Positions 24,379 through 33,500 of a stretch of 45,193 nt of DNA are shown here, piece after piece. The stretch lies in NCBI GenBank assembly GCA_964471235.1, contig CAYYGL010000012.1, forward strand, positions 1 through 45,193, written 5' to 3'. The notes beneath the pieces are model-generated. The model was not told the origin of the DNA. It searched no databases and worked only from the letters and a program-made list of their open reading frames with translations. The position numbers and the translations under genes are program-made. Position 1 is the first letter of the stretch, and every line of letters starts with the position of its first letter. Origin of the DNA: CAYYGL01 sp964471235. Lineage in GTDB: Bacteria; Calditrichota; Calditrichia; RBG-13-44-9; J075.

Positions 24379-24966
24379 TTAAGCAGAGGGACGGTTTTCA
24401 TCATCATATTTTCGGGCAATAACAATCATTGCGGATTCTAATAAGGCTGCCAGAATCAACAGGGTAAACACGTATTTCAGATAAATGGGAACCAGGGAAA
24501 CGAAACGCCGATAGGTATCCGACCAGTGCCAATGGCGTAATTGGATTTCCGCTAATTGAAAGCCCAGGCTGAAACTCAGCCAGGCTGCCGGGAATTCCAG
24601 CCAGGCAACCGGGTTAAACAACATGTGCCAAATGCCTTTCCAACCGGCAATATCATACGTGATGACGGCAACATTAAATCCGGTAAAAAAGGCGGCAGCC
24701 GGGGGCACTATGATCAGAAAACCGGCGGCAAAACTGCCGAACAATGAGATATTGTTCAGAAGCACAATAATCAGGAACAGGTAAACAAATCGGAATCGGA
24801 CATCCAGATATCGTTGCATGAGGCGAAACAACCATCGCGGGTATTTCAGCAGCAAACTCCATCCTTTTTCGACAATGACGGGTCCAACATATATGCCGAC
24901 CAGAAAAATAATTGCCGAAACAAAAAAATAGATCGGTCGGACAGACTCGAGCAGATCATTCATCAT
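24379..24966 (-). CDS. SpoIIM-like (stage II sporulation M family) membrane protein
   Basis: A 195-residue membrane protein with about five helices (12-35, 55-80, 80-100, 120-145, 165-185). The segment FNPVAWLEFPAAWLSFSLGFQLAEIQL resembles the H-G-x-x-E-L-P-A signature region of SpoIIM/DUF95 proteins, together with an upstream NN...F.SFAAGF strand. In non-sporulating bacteria these proteins have no known role. The GC-rich hairpin lies past its stop. The call rests on one motif and topology, so it is moderate. Confidence 0.55.
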   Translation of the reverse strand: MMNDLLESVRPIYFFVSAIIFLVGIYVGPVIVEKGWSLLLKYPRWLFRLMQRYLDVRFRFVYLFLIIVLLNNISLFGSFAAGFLIIVPPAAAFFTGFNVAVITYDIAGWKGIWHMLFNPVAWLEFPAAWLSFSLGFQLAEIQLRHWHWSDTYRRFVSLVPIYLKYVFTLLILAALLESAMIVIARKYDDENRPSA

Positions 24967-25092
24967 AGTATCTATTGTTTTTTCGTAAAACCTTCACACA
25001 GCAAAAAATTTAATGGTAGTTATGCAAATTAAATCAATTCCCTGAAAGGTATTTTATGATTAAATTAGTGTTTTCATTGAAATGAGGGAACT

Positions 25093-26499
25093 ATGAACAA
25101 AAAGATTACTACTTTCCTGTTTTTCTTTTACATTTTTTTTACGGTTTATAATACCTTAATTCCCTTTACATTTGATCATAACTGGCAGGAATTACCGGAA
25201 CTGATCTCACATATAAATTTGCTGCCGGATATGGGCGGAATAGGGAGATTTTCCCTGACCGATTTTGTCGGAAATATACTGTTGTTTATTCCGTTTGGTT
25301 TTCTGGCATATTTGTTTTTTACGCAGCGCAACGCTTCCCACCCTATTTTATATAGCATTTTTTGGGGGGCATTTTTAAGTTTTTCAATTGAGTTCACCCA
25401 ATTGTTTATTGACAAACGCAACACCGCAGTACACGATTGGATCAACAATATCATCGGGACCACCGGTGGAGCAGTGGCAGCCTCAATCTATTCGGTAAAA
25501 TTTTCCACAGCAACCCGTAAGATTTTTTATGAACTGCTGGATAAAAAACCATTCGTTCTAATCCCTTTTACTATTGGCGTTTTACAGATTTTTGCCGCCG
25601 CCATGCCATTGACCGTTTCCATTACTTTTTCCGACCTGGTGCAAAGCATCAAATCCACCAACCTCATTCCGTTTACCTACCAATCGATTGGTGCGTTGTT
25701 TCTAAACTCTCCCAATAAACACGATATTGAAACCATTCAGATAGGGTTTGACTTTACCCCGATGATAGAAGATATGATTTTCTGGGCAGTAATAGGATAT
25801 ATGTTGATGCTATGCTACCGGATGTACTGGCGGAAAAAGCACTACGGGAAAAAGCTCCTGATTCTTTTGCCGCTCTTTTATTTTCCGATGCTGGAAGCCA
25901 TGCAATTAATCATCGTACATCGCATTACCGACATCAATGATATCTTGAGCGGCTACGGAGGGATCGCTTTGGGATATGCCCTCTATTTTTTATTGCGCCC
26001 CCTGCGCCGGAACCAATATCACGAGTTACTCGATCTCTTAAAAATCCCCCTTGTGATATATACCGTGTTCATCCTGTTCTCCGGGCTAAGACCATTCGAT
26101 TGGAGTTTTTCGTATGATGTCATCAAAATTGACTTGAGAGCGGAAAGCCTGGTACCGTTTTATACCTACTTCCGGCATACCAGTTTGAATGATATCTATG
26201 ATTTGGTGGATTCGTTAACATTTTTTCTCCCCATCAGCCTGTATTGGACCTACCGGTTGAAAGCGAAAGGGAAGTCTTATGCCGCCATCTACCCGATTAC
26301 CACCTCCACTGCTCTGGCGATAGGGGCATTTATAGAAGTAACCCAGCTTTTTTCGGTTGCCCGGGTGGCAGAAATTACCGACATCTTAGCGTACGCCGGG
26401 GGGGGCGCGTTGGGAACCTTTTTGATTTATTACCATGAGAAGCAGGTAATACCGACGATTAACCTCTTTCGTCGCGGGTTACTGAAATTTGAGGGGTAG
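25093..26499 (+). CDS. VanZ-family membrane protein with two VanZ-like halves
   Basis: A 468-residue protein with about ten membrane helices. Each half carries the VanZ pattern: a helix followed by a conserved block (DFVGNILLFIPFGFLAYLFF at about 57-76 with FSIEFTQLFIDKRNTAVHDWINN at about 97; then TFFLPISLYWTYRL and ALAIGAFIEVTQLFSVARVAEITDILAYAGG near the C-terminus, residues split here). VanZ gives teicoplanin resistance in Tn1546, but most homologues have no known job. A duplicated VanZ is a recurrent form. ATGAGGGAACT precedes the start. Confidence 0.8.
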   Translation: MNKKITTFLFFFYIFFTVYNTLIPFTFDHNWQELPELISHINLLPDMGGIGRFSLTDFVGNILLFIPFGFLAYLFFTQRNASHPILYSIFWGAFLSFSIEFTQLFIDKRNTAVHDWINNIIGTTGGAVAASIYSVKFSTATRKIFYELLDKKPFVLIPFTIGVLQIFAAAMPLTVSITFSDLVQSIKSTNLIPFTYQSIGALFLNSPNKHDIETIQIGFDFTPMIEDMIFWAVIGYMLMLCYRMYWRKKHYGKKLLILLPLFYFPMLEAMQLIIVHRITDINDILSGYGGIALGYALYFLLRPLRRNQYHELLDLLKIPLVIYTVFILFSGLRPFDWSFSYDVIKIDLRAESLVPFYTYFRHTSLNDIYDLVDSLTFFLPISLYWTYRLKAKGKSYAAIYPITTSTALAIGAFIEVTQLFSVARVAEITDILAYAGGGALGTFLIYYHEKQVIPTINLFRRGLLKFEG

Positions 26500-26622
26500 C
26501 CGAATGGTTGTGGAACCGGCAGGAACTCCGGAACCGAGACAAAGGGGATAGGGATTCAGATATTCTCCTGCCAGGTTTCTCTTTCCTTCCCTCACCTTGC
26601 TGAAAGAACATTTTTCTATACA

Positions 26623-27585
26623 CTATGGGTTACCGGATGCTTCGGTAAAGTCTTCCAACAATTTCCGGGCAAGTTCGTACGGGGAGGTATGATTTGAGGA
26701 AATTTCGATGACTTTCTGTTCCAACAATGCTTTCCGTTCCGGGGTCCAAAAGGAACGATTGAGATAAATATTAACAAGCTCTTTCACCCGTCGTTGGAAT
26801 CGTTTTTCCCGCCGTAAGCGAAAAAGGTTTTTCTCTTCCATTGTTTTTTTGTGAGATCGGATCGATTCCAGTAACTCGGGAATTCCTTCCCCGGTGGTTG
26901 CGACCGTCAAAATTACCGGGGGCTGCCAGGCATGTTGGGCATCGTATCGGCGGGTCAACATTTGCTGCAATTCCGTGCTCAGGGCCTCCGCACCCGGACG
27001 GTCGGTTTTATTTATCGCAAAGATATCGGCAATTTCCATCAGACCGGCTTTCATCATCTGAACAGCATCCCCGCTCTCCGGTACCAGGATGACCACCGTG
27101 GTATCTGCTGCATGGGCGATCTCCAGTTCCGTTTGTCCCACCCCCACGGTCTCAAGCAGAATTACATTTTTTCCGGCGGCATCCAACACATCGGCTACTT
27201 CCTGTGCTTTTGTTGACAGCCCCCCGGCACTGCCCCTGCTTGCCATGCTGCGCACAAATACACCCGGGTCCGAGGAAAATTGCACCATCCGTATCCGGTC
27301 GCCTAAAAGTGCCCCACCGGTAAATGGGCTGGTCGGGTCGACGGCAATGACACCAACCGTTTGATTCTGCCGGCGGAACATTTCGGTAAGCCGCGCCGTG
27401 ATAGTGCTTTTACCGGCACCGGGCGGCCCGGTAATTCCAATCCGATAAGCACTGCCGGTATAAGGAAATAGTTTCTCAAGCAGCGATTCAAAGGAAGGTG
27501 CATTATTCTCAATCAAACTAATGGTGCGGGAAATTGCCCGCACATCGCCTTTTCGAATTCGGGTAATGAGGTCGTCAATATCCAT
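26623..27585 (-). CDS. meaB: MeaB/ArgK-type GTPase (methylmalonyl-CoA mutase chaperone)
   Basis: A 320-residue G3E-family GTPase that protects or reloads B12-dependent acyl-CoA mutases. Motifs: Walker A GPPGAGKST (about 53), DPTSPFTGGALLGDR, and ETVGVGQTE followed by a switch region with DTTVVILVPESGDAVQMMKAGLMEIADIFAINKTDRPGA, split here at natural bounds (NKTD supplies guanine specificity). The longer frame from 27651 lacks a ribosome site. At 27585 GGAG lies 10 bases upstream of ATG and MDIDDLITRIRKGD matches the family N-terminus. No methylmalonyl-CoA mutase gene is in the window, so its client is elsewhere. Convergent with the VanZ gene. Confidence 0.9.
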   Translation of the reverse strand: MDIDDLITRIRKGDVRAISRTISLIENNAPSFESLLEKLFPYTGSAYRIGITGPPGAGKSTITARLTEMFRRQNQTVGVIAVDPTSPFTGGALLGDRIRMVQFSSDPGVFVRSMASRGSAGGLSTKAQEVADVLDAAGKNVILLETVGVGQTELEIAHAADTTVVILVPESGDAVQMMKAGLMEIADIFAINKTDRPGAEALSTELQQMLTRRYDAQHAWQPPVILTVATTGEGIPELLESIRSHKKTMEEKNLFRLRREKRFQRRVKELVNIYLNRSFWTPERKALLEQKVIEISSNHTSPYELARKLLEDFTEASGNP

Positions 27586-27721
27586 CGACGGTGATCTCCG
27601 GCAACGGTTTGTGGATATCCCATCTCCGGTGATGAAGCAATACATCCCCATCTCCGGTGGGAAAGTTTAGAAGTAATGAAAATATCGAGTGAAACAGGGA
27701 TTGTCAAGTGGTATGGAAGAG

Positions 27722-27765
27722 AAAAGCCGGAAAATCAGACCCATCGTCATGGCTTTCCGGCTTTT
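27722..27765 (-). terminator. Intrinsic terminator after the SH3/coiled-coil lipoprotein
   Basis: AAAAGCCGGAAA and TTTCCGGCTTTT form a 12-bp stem with a 20-base loop, about 60 bp past the stop of the minus-strand gene ending at 27828. The minus-strand read continues into TTTTCTCTT. It may work in both directions. Confidence 0.85.
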
Positions 27766-27827
27766 GTGCTTGCTTTATCAATAAACGAAATACTGCACGG
27801 TTTTCATTTTACCGTCGAATTCTCCCG

Positions 27828-28700
27828 TTATCGGCGTCCTAAATTGTGGGTTAATTCAATAGCCTGTAAGGGCACCAGGGCAGAATATAGGATGATGTTG
27901 GATTTATCGAACAGTTTAACATCCATTAACGGGGAGGCTTCCGTAGTAGACTCAATCTCGATAGATAAAATGCCCTGCACATTGTTTTTGGCGCATTGCC
28001 GGGTGATCTGGCTCATATTAAATACGTCAATCGGTTTAATATAAATTTTGTGCTCCCGGAATTTTTTCGCGAGGTAGCTTAAAAAGCGATCCTTTCGATT
28101 TGCATCATCCGTCTTTATATATACCCCCAGGGTTTTGTAGTCTTTATCGACCATCTCCATTGCCGCCTCGGTTTCCCAGACATATTTAATCAATTTGCGG
28201 TTATATACCCGGCTGAAGGTCATTGGATCATACAATTCTTCCTGAAAGAATTCCGGATTGTTGTAAACATACCCGATATAGGGATAATCATCCACCATAA
28301 ATTCCACTTTGAACCATTTGTTATCTTCCCCGACCGTGGCAATTTTCCGCACATAAGCGCCTTCTTCCGCTTTGGCGATCACGTTATTATCGGTGGTCGT
28401 GGGATAGGTCCGGATGTTTAAAATCGGCACCATTACCTTTAAATATGCTTCCTGCTGATTGGCATTCAGTTGCGATTCCAGGGAGCCGATTTTACTGTTT
28501 GCCTGGGCAAGTGCCGATTCCAACTCACTGATTTTCGCATTTGCGCGGGCAAGGTCTTCATTTAACTGGGCATAGTCGCTATTCACTTTCTTTTCCAGAC
28601 GAGAAATACGCATCGGATTTAAAGCGCATCCCGTTATCAAAAGCATACCAAACAACATCACCGAACCAACACTTACGGTTAACCAGCACCTGTTCATCAT
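27828..28700 (-). CDS. Lipoprotein with Lpp-like coiled coil and SH3-like domain
   Basis: A 290-residue lipoprotein. I chose the ATG at 28700 because GGAGGAGAAGTC precedes it; the longer frame has none. The signal ends LLITGC. Residues about 35-90 are heptad-patterned coiled coil (SRLEKKVNSDYAQLNEDLAR; ANAKISELESALAQANSKIG). A bacterial SH3-like domain follows (LNIRTYPTTTDNNVIAKAEEGAYVRKIATVGEDNKWFKVEF, two parts). The C-terminal 130 residues are mixed alpha/beta and unknown. Such proteins often join outer membrane to peptidoglycan or sense the wall. Own terminator downstream, so probably a single-gene transcript. Confidence 0.75.
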   Translation of the reverse strand: MMNRCWLTVSVGSVMLFGMLLITGCALNPMRISRLEKKVNSDYAQLNEDLARANAKISELESALAQANSKIGSLESQLNANQQEAYLKVMVPILNIRTYPTTTDNNVIAKAEEGAYVRKIATVGEDNKWFKVEFMVDDYPYIGYVYNNPEFFQEELYDPMTFSRVYNRKLIKYVWETEAAMEMVDKDYKTLGVYIKTDDANRKDRFLSYLAKKFREHKIYIKPIDVFNMSQITRQCAKNNVQGILSIEIESTTEASPLMDVKLFDKSNIILYSALVPLQAIELTHNLGRR

Positions 28701-29017
28701 GACTTCTCCTCCTTGATTAATAATTTTGAAAAACAAATCCTCTGATGGTAAAAAACGCCACAGCTCTTCCGAGTGATTTCCTCTTCACCACTCTTTAAGA
28801 AATGATTTAAAACGGGTAAGAAAGAGCTATACTTCTCTATTAGAGAAAGGAAAAGCGGAATTTATATGCATGAGATCGCAATGGACTTACGCAGGTATAT
28901 TAAATAGGAAAATTGCCAACAAAAATTTTGTTTTTAGTCACAGAGTAAGAGAGGGAAAAGTTTAAAAAAACAGAGCATGCCCGACAAACCTAAACGAAAA
29001 CGGGTGCGGGTGCCCGG
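28701..29017. other. Upstream region of the SH3 lipoprotein gene
   Basis: About 315 bp, AT-rich, with no convincing gene. It presumably holds the promoter of the leftward lipoprotein gene. No palindrome worth naming was seen apart from short runs. Confidence 0.4.
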
Positions 29018-29404
29018 TTATTCGGGAGTATCCACAACATATTTGGAAGGACATTTCACCAGAACATTTTCTGCCCGAAAGGCATTCCCTTCGTATTTAC
29101 CGACCAGCACCACTTCCGTTGCCTGGTCAAAATTGGACGGTTTGATCCCCGGGTATTCTACCCATAAGAGTTCCCCGGCATTATTTTTAACCTGAAACCG
29201 AAATACCTGGTGTGCCTCATCATACTGTTCTGTCCCGCTGACCCGAATGCCTTTTATCTGTACCACCTCACCGGATGATCGGGCGTTTTGAAATGAGACA
29301 TAGGGGGTTAGCGAATTTTGGAAGGAAATTCCCAGGTAGATAAAAATCAGAAGCAGGAAAAAGATGCTGAAGACATATTTCACCGGCAAATTACGGGATG
29401 ACAT
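29018..29404 (-). CDS. ccmE: CcmE-like haem chaperone, CxxxY variant
   Basis: A 128-residue protein with an N-terminal membrane helix (9-27) and an OB-fold (50-115) ending AENVLVKCPSKY. In classical CcmE the haem-binding residue is a histidine before a downstream tyrosine (HxxxY). Here C118 and Y122 give CxxxY, the variant known from archaea and Desulfovibrio. CcmE holds haem for attachment to apocytochromes. It follows two multihaem cytochrome genes on the same strand, where extra cytochrome maturation capacity makes sense. No other ccm gene is in the window. Confidence 0.8.
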   Translation of the reverse strand: MSSRNLPVKYVFSIFFLLLIFIYLGISFQNSLTPYVSFQNARSSGEVVQIKGIRVSGTEQYDEAHQVFRFQVKNNAGELLWVEYPGIKPSNFDQATEVVLVGKYEGNAFRAENVLVKCPSKYVVDTPE

Positions 29405-29458
29405 GTTGAAGATTCCATTGCTATTGGTTAAGTGAATAGCCGAAACACGCCAGGGTGT

Positions 29459-30457
29459 CTAAAACACATCGATTTTGCCGTTAATATGCAGGGTTTTGTT
29501 AATGATATTGAAGTTTTCGTCCACCACCGTGCCGTGGCAGGTGTTGCAGGTGGTGGCGGCGATATGCCCGGTAGGCGGCAGTCCGTGGCAGGAGCCGCAG
29601 CTATCCTGTTCAGCGCCCACAGAAGTCCATAACAGTTGAGGATTGTTTCCCTGGATCAGGGAATCTTCATAAGCCCAACTAAAATTGCTGCTGTCTCTCA
29701 GAAATGTAAAATTTCCATGGCAATAAACATCGCTGCATGAGGCGTCGGCATGATTCCACCGCGGAGAGACCAAACCGCTGTCGGTCGCCACCTCGCCGAA
29801 GGTCACTTCTGCCGGCAGGGCGCCATCCACATGCCCGGGGCTGCTGAATTCAGAGGGCATAACATGGCATAGTTGACAATCCTGCTGGTAAGCGGTTGTC
29901 CATGTGGTATCAACCAGATGAGTTTGATGAGCCCCCACCCCAATAGCCGTTGTAGAAAAGTTGTTATGTAAATCCCGGGGAGGGGCAAAATTATCGGCAT
30001 TCCCATGGCAGGTATTGCAGGCTTCGGGACCCTCCGGCGCAGTGTGACAGGTTAAGCAATTCTTCTGGGCAAACCCTTCACCACTATAATCATCCCCATG
30101 ACATTTCCGGCAGGTTAAAATATCCCAATGAATTTGATCGCGGATAAAATTCTCATGAAAATTGGGAGAAGAAAAATCGGCAAATCCTTCCGGATGGGGA
30201 AAAATCTCATGGCATCCCGAGGCAAAGCAAGATACCTGGCTGGCCCCCCCCTGGTAATCTTTTCCATGACAACTCTGGCAGCTCTCCAGGGTGAAACTTG
30301 AGTCTAAAATCGCCTCTCCATGAAATTCCATGGAGCCTTCAGTCGTCCACTCTCTGGGATGGGTGGAAACCTCCACCGGTTCTTTTTTATCCAGGCAACC
30401 GGTTATCAACAATCCCAGAATCAGAACTATGCTCCCCGCTAAAACTTTCTTCTTCAT
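29459..30457 (-). CDS. Nine-haem c-type cytochrome lipoprotein with CxxxxCH motifs
   Basis: A 332-residue lipoprotein (LLITGC, C21). It has seven CxxCH motifs (C60, C116, C134, C147, C194, C287, C304) and two CxxxxCH motifs (C77-H83 and C241-H247), as in Geobacter-type cytochromes. The sequence around C241 (SPRWNHADASCSDVYCHGNF, 228-250) and the GLPPTGH pair at 292-298 match the CxxxxCH/CxxCH domain of metal-reducer cytochromes. As the lipoprotein partner of the upstream periplasmic cytochrome and barrel, it could be the outer-surface electron exit. The position 16 bp after the 11-haem gene supports one transcript. Confidence 0.87.
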   Translation of the reverse strand: MKKKVLAGSIVLILGLLITGCLDKKEPVEVSTHPREWTTEGSMEFHGEAILDSSFTLESCQSCHGKDYQGGASQVSCFASGCHEIFPHPEGFADFSSPNFHENFIRDQIHWDILTCRKCHGDDYSGEGFAQKNCLTCHTAPEGPEACNTCHGNADNFAPPRDLHNNFSTTAIGVGAHQTHLVDTTWTTAYQQDCQLCHVMPSEFSSPGHVDGALPAEVTFGEVATDSGLVSPRWNHADASCSDVYCHGNFTFLRDSSNFSWAYEDSLIQGNNPQLLWTSVGAEQDSCGSCHGLPPTGHIAATTCNTCHGTVVDENFNIINKTLHINGKIDVF

Positions 30458-30473
30458 AATTCATTGTCCCGCG

Positions 30474-31358
30474 TTATTGCCCATGGCATGGTTGACAAAT
30501 CTCCTCTGCATCCTGTTCATGGCAGGAAATACATGCATCGATATCGGATTGTGCTTCCACTTTATGCCGCCCCCCGTCATGGGGAATGTTATTCACCCAC
30601 CCGGCAGTATGGTTGTGGGGTAACACCTGGTTATCCCGGTGGCAATCCACACAAAACTGCCGTTCGCTATGGCAAACCGCGCACTCTTTTTCCTTTCCCT
30701 GTGCTTCCAGGGAGTGGGTAAATTCATAATTTAAGGGATGGGTGAACCGGTCCAGATTATCGCCTTCATGGCAGTCTTCACAAAACTGTGTTTTATGGCA
30801 AACCGAACAATCTTTATCGGCGTGGATTTGCCGGGCATCGGTTCTGGCGATATCGGCATGATTATGGCGAAAACCGGGGGTGTGGCTTGCCGGCAGCAAG
30901 TTCTCATCCGGCAGATGACAGCTTCGACAATCAATAGAAGCAGCCCGTTTTCGTTCGTGGCAATCCATACAAAATATCATATCCGGCAGTCGGTATGGTT
31001 CTGCCTCTGTTTTGTTGACGACCTCTTCGTGGCAGGATTGGCAGGTTTCACCGTTGTCAAGGTGTTTTTTATGAGAAAAGGTTTTGCTGAAATCGTTAAT
31101 CCGGGGATACGCAGCCGGATCCGGAACTTCACCTTCATCATGGCAGTCTAAACATGCCTCCATGCTTGGCAAAAGGTCATCCTCTCCTTTCAGACTGCTT
31201 TCCGCCGCTTCATGGCAGTCGGAGCACTCCATTTCTTCTATGACGACGTGTCTCTGATGAGAAAAGGAAGAATCATAAGCGGAACTGTTTTGCCCGAGAA
31301 GAGCACTCCCCCAGGTAATCAAAACGACCCATACCAGCAGCATGATATCTTTTTTCAT
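30474..31358 (-). CDS. Eleven-haem periplasmic c-type cytochrome
   Basis: A 294-residue exported protein (signal MKKDIMLLVWVVLITWGSALLG). Eleven CxxCH motifs start at C45, C69, C106, C130, C144, C184, C193, C226, C236, C276 and C288, giving about one haem per 25 residues. The many extra histidines (SHQRH, FSHKKHL, HNHAD, FTHPLN) fit bis-histidine ligation in c7/c3-type repeats. It is soluble, so it would carry electrons across the periplasm and into the barrel. It lies between the barrel gene and the lipoprotein cytochrome gene. Confidence 0.88.
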   Translation of the reverse strand: MKKDIMLLVWVVLITWGSALLGQNSSAYDSSFSHQRHVVIEEMECSDCHEAAESSLKGEDDLLPSMEACLDCHDEGEVPDPAAYPRINDFSKTFSHKKHLDNGETCQSCHEEVVNKTEAEPYRLPDMIFCMDCHERKRAASIDCRSCHLPDENLLPASHTPGFRHNHADIARTDARQIHADKDCSVCHKTQFCEDCHEGDNLDRFTHPLNYEFTHSLEAQGKEKECAVCHSERQFCVDCHRDNQVLPHNHTAGWVNNIPHDGGRHKVEAQSDIDACISCHEQDAEEICQPCHGQ

Positions 31359-31409
31359 TACTTCCGTCTCCCGAAATGATGATGTGGTCGTTATCCTCGC
31401 TTAAACGTA

Positions 31410-32591
31410 TTATTGCTTGAAATAATAATTCAGTCGAAACAATCCCCGTAAATCATTGTCATAAAAGGAATTGATGCTTTGTTGTGCCTCGGCTTGAATA
31501 GAGAAGGCACGTACCGGGCGGTAAATCAATCCGCCGGAAAATGCAGTGGCATCTTCACTGATCTCAATGGCATGCCGTTGAAAATTGTAATAGCTGCTAT
31601 AAAACTTCACGGTTAACCCGGGCAGGAATTCATATCGAATATCTCCATACAAACCGGTATTGCCCCCACCGAAACCATCCTGCAGTACCAGCCCGATCAT
31701 ACCCCACCGGTTGCCGAAAGTTAAGAGGACCTGGTTGGTATTGTCTGTTTCATAAGCGGTAAAAATGTATTGAATACCCAGACGGTATTGGTGAATCCGG
31801 TAGGTAACACCGCCCCGGAACTGTTGAAATCCTTCCAATTCAAAAATCCGGAAATAGGAATCTTCAAATACCCGTGGTCTCTGGCGATTAATTTCCCCGC
31901 TAAACGACCATCGATTTCGGTAATAACTCAACCGTGCCCGAACCCCTTGAAGCGTTTTCGCCTCCAGATTATGGTCAATCTGGAGTTGGTAGTAGAAGTC
32001 GGGAGTCAGTTTGCCGCTCAGCCCTGCACCCAACAGGTGCCAGACCGAAATACCGTTTCGCCGGCGGTGGAAGTAACTGAGGTCTATTTTGGCACGTGTG
32101 GAGAATCGATAGGAAAGATATCCCCCCCAGGCAGTGCTGTCCCTACCGACGGTTTCGAAACCGCGTCGGTAGGGTGCTTCCAGACCGCCGAACACCTTAA
32201 GCCGGAGGCGGGGGGTGGGATTTGCCGAGAGCAGTATTCCATCCAGGGTGCCGTTGATAACCCCCCGGTAAAGGAATTGCCGTCCCAGCCGTACCTGAAG
32301 CCGGTTGTGAGGCGTTTGCCAGTTCACATACAGGTGATAGATTCGTTCTTCCCAGGCAGCGCTGCCAATTTTGGCAACCCGTAGATACGTATTTAAAAAT
32401 GTTTTGGAATTCGTTTCCGAAAGGATCCGCAGCCGAAGCCCCTGGTAAAAATCACCCCGTTGGGCATTCTCCGGGGTCTCGAATGTATAAAGGGAGGATT
32501 GGAGAACACCGTTAAACCGAACCTGTGAGTGGATGGGAAAAGACAGGATGAGAAAGCCCAACCAAAAAATCGTTATTGCTCTCGATGCCAT
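31410..32591 (-). CDS. Outer-membrane beta-barrel of a putative porin-cytochrome complex
   Basis: A 393-residue protein. Start chosen at 32591 (MASRAITIFW) because AAGGGGG lies about 10 bases before it. Signal peptide to about 23 (ends FPIHSQ). The mature part is a run of short amphipathic strands rich in R, Y and Q (LYVNWQTPHNRLQVRLGRQF, IDLSYFHRRRNGISVWHLLG, FRGGVTYRIHQYRLGIQYIF), ending FRLNYYFKQ. About 16-18 strands are likely. It heads the operon with the 11-haem and 9-haem cytochrome genes, the layout of porin-cytochrome electron conduits. Sequence similarity to MtrB or OmbB is not evident by eye. Confidence 0.8.
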   Translation of the reverse strand: MASRAITIFWLGFLILSFPIHSQVRFNGVLQSSLYTFETPENAQRGDFYQGLRLRILSETNSKTFLNTYLRVAKIGSAAWEERIYHLYVNWQTPHNRLQVRLGRQFLYRGVINGTLDGILLSANPTPRLRLKVFGGLEAPYRRGFETVGRDSTAWGGYLSYRFSTRAKIDLSYFHRRRNGISVWHLLGAGLSGKLTPDFYYQLQIDHNLEAKTLQGVRARLSYYRNRWSFSGEINRQRPRVFEDSYFRIFELEGFQQFRGGVTYRIHQYRLGIQYIFTAYETDNTNQVLLTFGNRWGMIGLVLQDGFGGGNTGLYGDIRYEFLPGLTVKFYSSYYNFQRHAIEISEDATAFSGGLIYRPVRAFSIQAEAQQSINSFYDNDLRGLFRLNYYFKQ

Positions 32592-32700
32592 TATTTGCAC
32601 CCCCTTTTTGCACCCGCATGAATGAAACAACTTATCGGATTTCAAGATTTTCTGCAAGAACAGATTTTTTTAATGACAACTCCTTTTTTCATTACCGGAA

Positions 32701-33072
32701 TCAGGATGACGTTGGATGTAGCCGGGAACGGATAATATCCAGAATATTTTCCGGCACTACCGGTTTTAACAAATAGGTACTCACCCCGGATGAAAACGCA
32801 GTGGAACAAAATTTCAGGTTTTCCTTTGACAGAATTAATACAATCTTCACTTTCTTTTGCAGAAGCCGAAGAACGGAAATAAGATTTTTGACCCGTTCGA
32901 GTACCATATCGATATCAACCACTACCAGATCCACTTCAATGACAACATACTGTCTTAACAACTCCATCTCATCGGTAAACACGGTAATATGATAATCCGG
33001 GCATTTTTCCAACTCATCACGCACCGGATCAAATAAAGACAATTCCTTTGACAGTATCATCACATGATACAT
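32701..33072 (-). CDS. Degenerate receiver-like regulator
   Basis: A 123-residue protein from MYHVMILSKE. It has the (beta/alpha)5 receiver pattern: the likely phospho-acceptor is D in LVVVDID (about residue 52), S in LILSKE replaces the usual threonine, and K in YLLKPV is present. The N-terminal acidic pair is missing: only E10 is near the site. It has no output domain. It lies 109 bp upstream of the porin-cytochrome operon on the same strand, but no kinase is near. It may be phosphorylated poorly or act as a phosphorylation-independent partner. Confidence 0.72.
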   Translation of the reverse strand: MYHVMILSKELSLFDPVRDELEKCPDYHITVFTDEMELLRQYVVIEVDLVVVDIDMVLERVKNLISVLRLLQKKVKIVLILSKENLKFCSTAFSSGVSTYLLKPVVPENILDIIRSRLHPTSS

Positions 33073-33499
33073 AATTGATTCCGTGCAATTATATCGAATT
33101 GCCTTTTTGCAATTTCTTTGCCATTGGAACAAAGAATTTTAAACATCTTGTTTTTAAATGAGTTACACAACGGAAAGCGGTGTGGTTAATCAAAGCCGGG
33201 TGGGACCTTTCATGGCTCTTTCCTCAAAAAACCAACATAACCAATTATTTTTTCTATAGTTGTGTTTTTGCGACATCCATGTATCACCTGGGACATTGAT
33301 GTCATATTACCGGCGCCGCCGGCTGAATACCACGCCCTCGTACAGAACGAACATCCCAAAAATTAAATGGTTATCATTTCATTTCTACCTTGAACAATCG
33401 GAGCCTGCCCCATATATTTGCTAAGCTTTCTCGGGGAACGCCCCACTTCTGAGAAGGAAACGAAATGAATACCTGTAAGGAAATGACAAAGGATATTTA
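33073..33499. other. Region upstream of TetR and receiver-like genes
   Basis: About 425 bp between divergent genes with no convincing protein gene, apart from an 11-codon reading frame at 33465-33500 whose stop overlaps the TetR start. A GC-rich near-palindrome (CCGGCGCCGCCGG) lies near 33315. Confidence 0.45.
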
Positions 33500-33500
33500 A
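33465..33500 (+). CDS. Possible leader peptide of the TetR gene
   Basis: ATG at 33465, preceded by AAGGAAACG, opens an 11-codon frame that ends in TAA sharing its last base with the TetR ATG (TAATG). Such an overlap could couple translation of the two. The frame is short enough to arise by chance. Confidence 0.3.
   Translation: MNTCKEMTKDI

Noticed and set aside
25093..26499. Glycopeptide resistance gene
   Set aside because: VanZ homologues are common in bacteria without resistance, and no vanA/vanH/vanX gene is near.
27586..27651. Longer start for the MeaB GTPase
   Set aside because: The added 22 residues lack a ribosome site and do not match the family N-terminus.
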